A stretch of 35,362 nucleotides of DNA from Chromatiaceae bacterium (GTDB lineage: Bacteria > Pseudomonadota > Gammaproteobacteria > Chromatiales > Chromatiaceae), in contig JAHEJD010000017.1 of assembly GCA_024639005.1 (NCBI GenBank), forward strand, positions 3,549-38,910, given 5' to 3'. Below are positions 32,083 through 35,362 of this stretch, piece by piece. Positions within the stretch are counted from its first letter, which is position 1. Each line of letters starts with the position of its first letter. The notes under the pieces are model-generated. The model searched no databases and was not told the DNA's origin. It saw nothing but the letters and a program-made list of their open reading frames with translations. The position numbers were made by a program, and so were the translations under genes.

Positions 32083-33004
32083 CCCCGAAAAACCTACGCT
32101 GAAGCCGGATGAACAGGCGCGCCGGCGCTTTCTTCAGGGGCTGGCGGCTGCAACCGGGGCGGGTGCCGCAAATGCCGCGTTCGGCGCCTGGGGCGGCAAC
32201 ACGCTGTCGGATGCGTTTGCCGATTTTTTTCAACAGCACTATCAGCGCATGACGGAAGACGAGATAGGCGACACCATTGCGCGCATCGAACGCAAGGCGC
32301 AGCGCCGCTACGGCGTCGACCTTCAGTGCGATAACACGCCGCCGCAGGATGGCGTCGTCTTCGGTTATGCCATCAATGTCTCCAAGTGCCGCGGCTACCG
32401 CGACTGTGTGCATGCCTGTGTGAAGGAAAACAATCTCAGCCGCGACACCCAGTACATTCGCGTGATCGAGATGGATCGGGACAGTGTCGATCTGCGCCAT
32501 GGCGATCACTATTACGACCATGCCGAAGTGCCCGTCGAGGGCAAATATTATCTGCCGATGCAGTGTATGCAGTGCGACAATCCGCCCTGCGTCAAGGCCT
32601 GTCCGGTAGAGGCCACTTGGAAGGAGCCAGACGGCATCGTGGTCGTCGACTACGACTGGTGCATCGGTTGTCGATACTGCATGACGGCATGCCCCTATCA
32701 GGCGCGGCATTTCAATTGGGGCTCGCCCGATCTGCCGGCAGAGGCGATCACTGTACAGACCCATTATCTGGGCAACCGTCCGCGACCGCGCGGCGTAGTC
32801 GAGAAATGCCATTTCTGCGTGCAGCGCGCCCGCAAGGGCCGCCAGCCGGCCTGCCAGGAGGCCTGCCCGACCGGTGCCCGGATCTTCGGCAACCTGCTCG
32901 ATCCGAACAGCGAAATACGCTATGTACTCGAGCACAAGGCGATCTTCCGCCTGAAGGAGGACCTGGGTACAGAGCCGAAGTTTTGGTACTTCCGCGATGA
33001 GTGA
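32069..33004 (+). CDS. Tat-exported four-cluster iron-sulfur protein (NrfC/DsrO/TtrB-like), 311 aa
   Basis: An RRRFLQG twin-arginine signal (residues 18-24) implies export with cofactors already in place. Four groups of cysteines follow, as in NrfC, DsrO and TtrB: 107/113/117, 166/169/174/178, 198/201/204/208 and 247/250/262/266. The first group has Tyr110 where the second cysteine should be (CRGYRDCVHAC), so one cluster may be [3Fe-4S] or otherwise ligated. It would wire the NrfD-like quinone site to the periplasmic cytochromes. Its gene overlaps both neighbours, by 14 and 8 bases. No catalytic molybdoenzyme subunit is encoded next to it. Confidence 0.92.
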   Translation: MKNPDPEKPTLKPDEQARRRFLQGLAAATGAGAANAAFGAWGGNTLSDAFADFFQQHYQRMTEDEIGDTIARIERKAQRRYGVDLQCDNTPPQDGVVFGYAINVSKCRGYRDCVHACVKENNLSRDTQYIRVIEMDRDSVDLRHGDHYYDHAEVPVEGKYYLPMQCMQCDNPPCVKACPVEATWKEPDGIVVVDYDWCIGCRYCMTACPYQARHFNWGSPDLPAEAITVQTHYLGNRPRPRGVVEKCHFCVQRARKGRQPACQEACPTGARIFGNLLDPNSEIRYVLEHKAIFRLKEDLGTEPKFWYFRDE

Positions 33005-34298
33005 GACCAAGGCCAATCTGACTGGCTTCCTGGTCAGCAGCCTGGGCCATATGGTGCGTGGCGGTATGCTCTATTGGCTATGGCTTGTCGCCCTGCTGTC
33101 CCTCATGTTCGCCGGCGGATGGTTCTATTATCTGCAGCTGCGCGATGGCCTGATCGTCACCAACATGACCAATCAGGTGTCCTGGGGCTTTTACATCTCC
33201 AACTTCACCTTCCTGGTCGGTGTGGCCGCCGCGGCGGTGATGCTGGTCGTACCCGCATACATCTTCGACCGCAAAGACATCAAGGACGTGGTGCTGATGG
33301 GAGACACCATCGCGATCGCGGCCGTCACCATGGCGATCCTGTTCGTGGTCGTCGATCTGGGCCGGCCGGATCGTTTCTGGCACCTGATTCCGTTCATCGG
33401 GCGGTTCAATTTTCCACAGTCGCTGCTCGCCTGGGACGTCATCGTGCTCAACGGCTATCTGCTGCTGAACCTCGGGATCTCCTTCTATATCGTTTACAAC
33501 CATTACCAGGGAAAAGACCCCGCGCAGGCGCGCTATTTCCCGTGGGTGCTGTTGGCGATCTTCTGGGCCATCTCGATCCATACCGTGACCGCGTTCCTGT
33601 ACTCAGCGAACTCCGCGCGACCCTTTTGGCACAACGCGCTGCTGGCGCCGAGATTCATTGCGTCCGCCTTCGCCTCCGGCCCCGCGCTGATGGCGATCGG
33701 CCTACAGATCATCCGGCGGATCAGCGACTATCCAATCCGCCAGACCGTGATCGATCATCTGGCGCTGGTTACCGCGATCGCGCTGCAGATCACGCTGTTC
33801 TTCCTGGTGGCAGAGCTGTTCACCGACTTCTACAACGAAGGCGAGCACGCGGCCTCGGCCCGCTATCTGTTCTTCGGCCTCGACGGTCACACGGGCCTCA
33901 CTCCGTGGATCTGGACCGCTGTGATATTGCTCACGATCGCAATGGTGATATTGATGATTCACCCGCTGCGCAGGCACCCCCTGTCGATGAACTTCGCCTT
34001 CGTACTCACCGTGGTCGGCATCTGGATAGAAAAGGGTATGGGCCTGGTGATCCCGGCCTTTGTCCCCACGCCGATCGGCGAGATCTACGAATACACCCCG
34101 AGTACCACGGAGATCATGGTATCGCTCGGCATCTGGGCCTTCGGCCTGCTGCTGTTCACGCTGTTGGCCAAGGCGTCGCTGCCGGTGCAATGCGCGTTCC
34201 TTCGACAGAAGTCGAACAAGCAAGGAGAGATCGATGATTTTCCTGCGACACGTGAGGCCGGCACGCGCCGTCCGGCGGCTAACGGCGTCCCAATTTGA
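32997..34298 (+). CDS. NrfD/DsrP/PsrC-like membrane quinone-interacting subunit, 433 aa
   Basis: A polytopic membrane protein of about ten helices and typical NrfD-family length, with conserved-type segments GFYISNFTFLVGVAAAAVML and LGRPDRFWHLIPF. NrfD-type proteins bind quinone and pass electrons to or from an iron-sulfur partner, as in PsrC, DsrP, ActC and QrcD. Here the partner is the upstream gene, whose stop this ATG overlaps. A polar tail of about 35 residues ends the protein. Whether it oxidises quinol or reduces quinone, and whether it pumps ions, cannot be told from sequence. Confidence 0.92.
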   Translation: MSETKANLTGFLVSSLGHMVRGGMLYWLWLVALLSLMFAGGWFYYLQLRDGLIVTNMTNQVSWGFYISNFTFLVGVAAAAVMLVVPAYIFDRKDIKDVVLMGDTIAIAAVTMAILFVVVDLGRPDRFWHLIPFIGRFNFPQSLLAWDVIVLNGYLLLNLGISFYIVYNHYQGKDPAQARYFPWVLLAIFWAISIHTVTAFLYSANSARPFWHNALLAPRFIASAFASGPALMAIGLQIIRRISDYPIRQTVIDHLALVTAIALQITLFFLVAELFTDFYNEGEHAASARYLFFGLDGHTGLTPWIWTAVILLTIAMVILMIHPLRRHPLSMNFAFVLTVVGIWIEKGMGLVIPAFVPTPIGEIYEYTPSTTEIMVSLGIWAFGLLLFTLLAKASLPVQCAFLRQKSNKQGEIDDFPATREAGTRRPAANGVPI

Positions 34299-34444
34299 AC
34301 TATGATTGCCAGGTCACCGACAGACGTCCGATCGGTTGCAATGGCGGGCGACATGCTTAAAGATCACGTCGTATTTGGCGTTATTTGATCGCCGAAACGG
34401 CAAACTGGGCCGGCCTGGCCCAAACCCAACGTGGAGAGTGAATA

Positions 34445-35008
34445 ATGAGCAGACCTGAGATTACCGAAGACATGATTTTCCAGTGCTTCGCGGCGGCACA
34501 GCAGTCCGCGGACAGCACCAAGACGGCCCAGTCCTTCGTGGACGTCGAAGAATACGAGAATCAGATCATGTATCCGGAATTTGCGCGTTGGGCCAGGACA
34601 GCCGGTTATCCGCAGCTGGCGACCCTATTCATGAAGGTGGCCGGCGAGGAGAAGCTGCACGCCGTCTGGCTGCGTGAACTCTATGACGATATCGGCGTAC
34701 CGGATCGCGGCGAAGATACCCAGCGTGCCATCGATGCCCTGACCACCATTCGCGCCAACTGTGACGCGTTGATCGCCCAGAATCCGGACGGCGTAGTCGA
34801 GAAGGCGCTCAAGGTGGCGATCTCGGTGGAAGAGCGGGAGTATCAGGATATCTATCCACGTTTCCGTGATCAGGCGCGCGCGCGCGGAGACCTCAGAGAG
34901 GCGGAGGTCTACCAACGCGTCGTCGATTCAGAGGCGGAACACGCCGAATGGTTCCGTGCCGCACTGCACGAGTTCCAGGCCGGTCAGGTCCAGGCCGCTG
35001 CACACTGA
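34445..35008 (+). CDS. rubrerythrin-like diiron protein without rubredoxin domain, 187 aa
   Basis: A ferritin-like four-helix protein with two rubrerythrin-type half sites: an EEYENQ...EEKLH pair (about residues 35-72) and an EEREYQ...EAEH pair (about residues 127-166). These supply the carboxylate and histidine ligands of a diiron centre. There is no C-terminal rubredoxin (no CxxC pairs), so an outside electron donor is needed. Rubrerythrins reduce peroxide or sense oxygen. ATG 34445 follows a GGAG site. It is 146 bases after the NrfD gene, with a GGGCC/GGCCC hairpin in between, so it may be a separate unit. Confidence 0.88.
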   Translation: MSRPEITEDMIFQCFAAAQQSADSTKTAQSFVDVEEYENQIMYPEFARWARTAGYPQLATLFMKVAGEEKLHAVWLRELYDDIGVPDRGEDTQRAIDALTTIRANCDALIAQNPDGVVEKALKVAISVEEREYQDIYPRFRDQARARGDLREAEVYQRVVDSEAEHAEWFRAALHEFQAGQVQAAAH

Positions 35009-35079
35009 GTTCGGGGTACGAAGACTGGCCCTCCGGGATCACATCATCTAACCCCGCGGGCTTGCCGTTAAGACCTGAT

Positions 35080-35105
35080 GGGCCGGCAGCCGACTGCCGG
35101 CCCTT
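35080..35105 (+). terminator. probable terminator or stable hairpin after the rubrerythrin gene
   Basis: A perfect 10-bp stem (GGGCCGGCAG at 35080-35089, CTGCCGGCCC at 35094-35103) with a CCGA loop lies about 70 bases after the rubrerythrin stop. Only TT follows, so termination may be weak or factor-dependent. Confidence 0.65.
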
Positions 35106-35204
35106 GATGTCCGCCGACGAAGAGAATCCGGCGGGCGTCAGTGGATTCGACGAACCGGCGCGCCCAGCGCCTGCCCCCAATCACCACATATCAAGGAGAC
35201 CTCC

Positions 35205-35362
35205 ATGCACAGACTGATCCTTTTATTTACTCTCATGGCTGGCCTCGGGGCGGCACAGGCGGAAACGGTCAAGGGGCGCATCGCCGTCGTTTCGCAGCAG
35301 GCGGGCACGATTCAGATCGAGGTGAAGGGTAAGGACAAGTCGGTCAGCAAGGTCGTTGTGCG
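35205..35362 (+). CDS. exported protein, N-terminal part only (runs off the window)
   Basis: ATG 35205 follows an AAGGAG site. The first 19 residues form a clear signal peptide ending GAAQA. The visible mature part begins ETVKGRIAVVSQQAGTIQIE and looks like a small beta-rich domain. Too little is present to assign a family; exported rhodanese-type proteins with such an N-terminal domain are one possibility. Confidence 0.65.
   Translation, partial: MHRLILLFTLMAGLGAAQAETVKGRIAVVSQQAGTIQIEVKGKDKSVSKVVV

Overview
The window reads as chromosome of a GC-rich, sulfur-oxidising and probably salt-adapted gammaproteobacterium, most like the Chromatiales and related marine chemolithoautotrophs. The evidence is a soxXYZA thiosulfate-oxidation operon, a multi-subunit Mrp-type Na+/H+ antiporter, a glucosylglycerate-type compatible-solute cluster, and a block of c-type cytochromes with an NrfC/NrfD-like membrane module. 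I see no tRNA, rRNA, CRISPR array, integrase or transposase gene. Genus cannot be fixed from the sequence alone.

Layout. 1-1603: minus-strand YugP-like zinc peptidase (cut by the left edge), a small glycine-rich membrane protein and a small acidic protein beside a two-way terminator. 1895-5849: plus-strand MoxR-type ATPase, its metallopeptidase-like/VWA partner, and a BepA-type periplasmic M48 protease with TPR repeats. 6073-8250: soxX-soxY-soxZ-soxA, ended by a strong terminator shared with the opposing genes. 8317-11975: minus-strand coiled-coil membrane protein, exported VWA protein (4-nt overlap) and an LpxL/HtrB-type acyltransferase. 12066-13887: rhodanese, HExxH protein and galU. 13916-15844: minus-strand pabB and a pterin-4a-carbinolamine dehydratase. 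16181-20942: GH13_18 phosphorylase, HAD phosphatase, GT81 glucosyl-3-phosphoglycerate synthase and an ankyrin-SPOR protein, apparently one osmolyte operon. 20954-21121 is a 168-bp near-palindromic foldback element. 21154-21588 is a host-attachment family protein on the minus strand.

22022-29427 is a tightly overlapped Mrp-type antiporter operon in the order E-F-G-(MbhD/B)-C-D-D'-small His-rich protein-D''. It has no full-length MrpA but three ND/MrpD-like ion-conducting subunits, and one subunit seems to start at a non-canonical ATC. After an unusually AT-rich 469-bp leader, 29897-34298 encodes a pentaheme cytochrome, a tetraheme cytochrome, a Tat-exported four-cluster iron-sulfur protein and an NrfD-type membrane protein. 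This looks like an uncharacterised quinone:cytochrome oxidoreductase and is the best candidate here for an undescribed system. A rubredoxin-less rubrerythrin and the start of an exported protein close the window.

Working picture (inference): the sox enzymes and the multiheme/NrfD module handle periplasmic electron flow to or from the quinone pool, the Mrp complex balances Na+ and H+ and may share that energy circuit, and the glucosylglycerate genes make and recycle an organic osmolyte.
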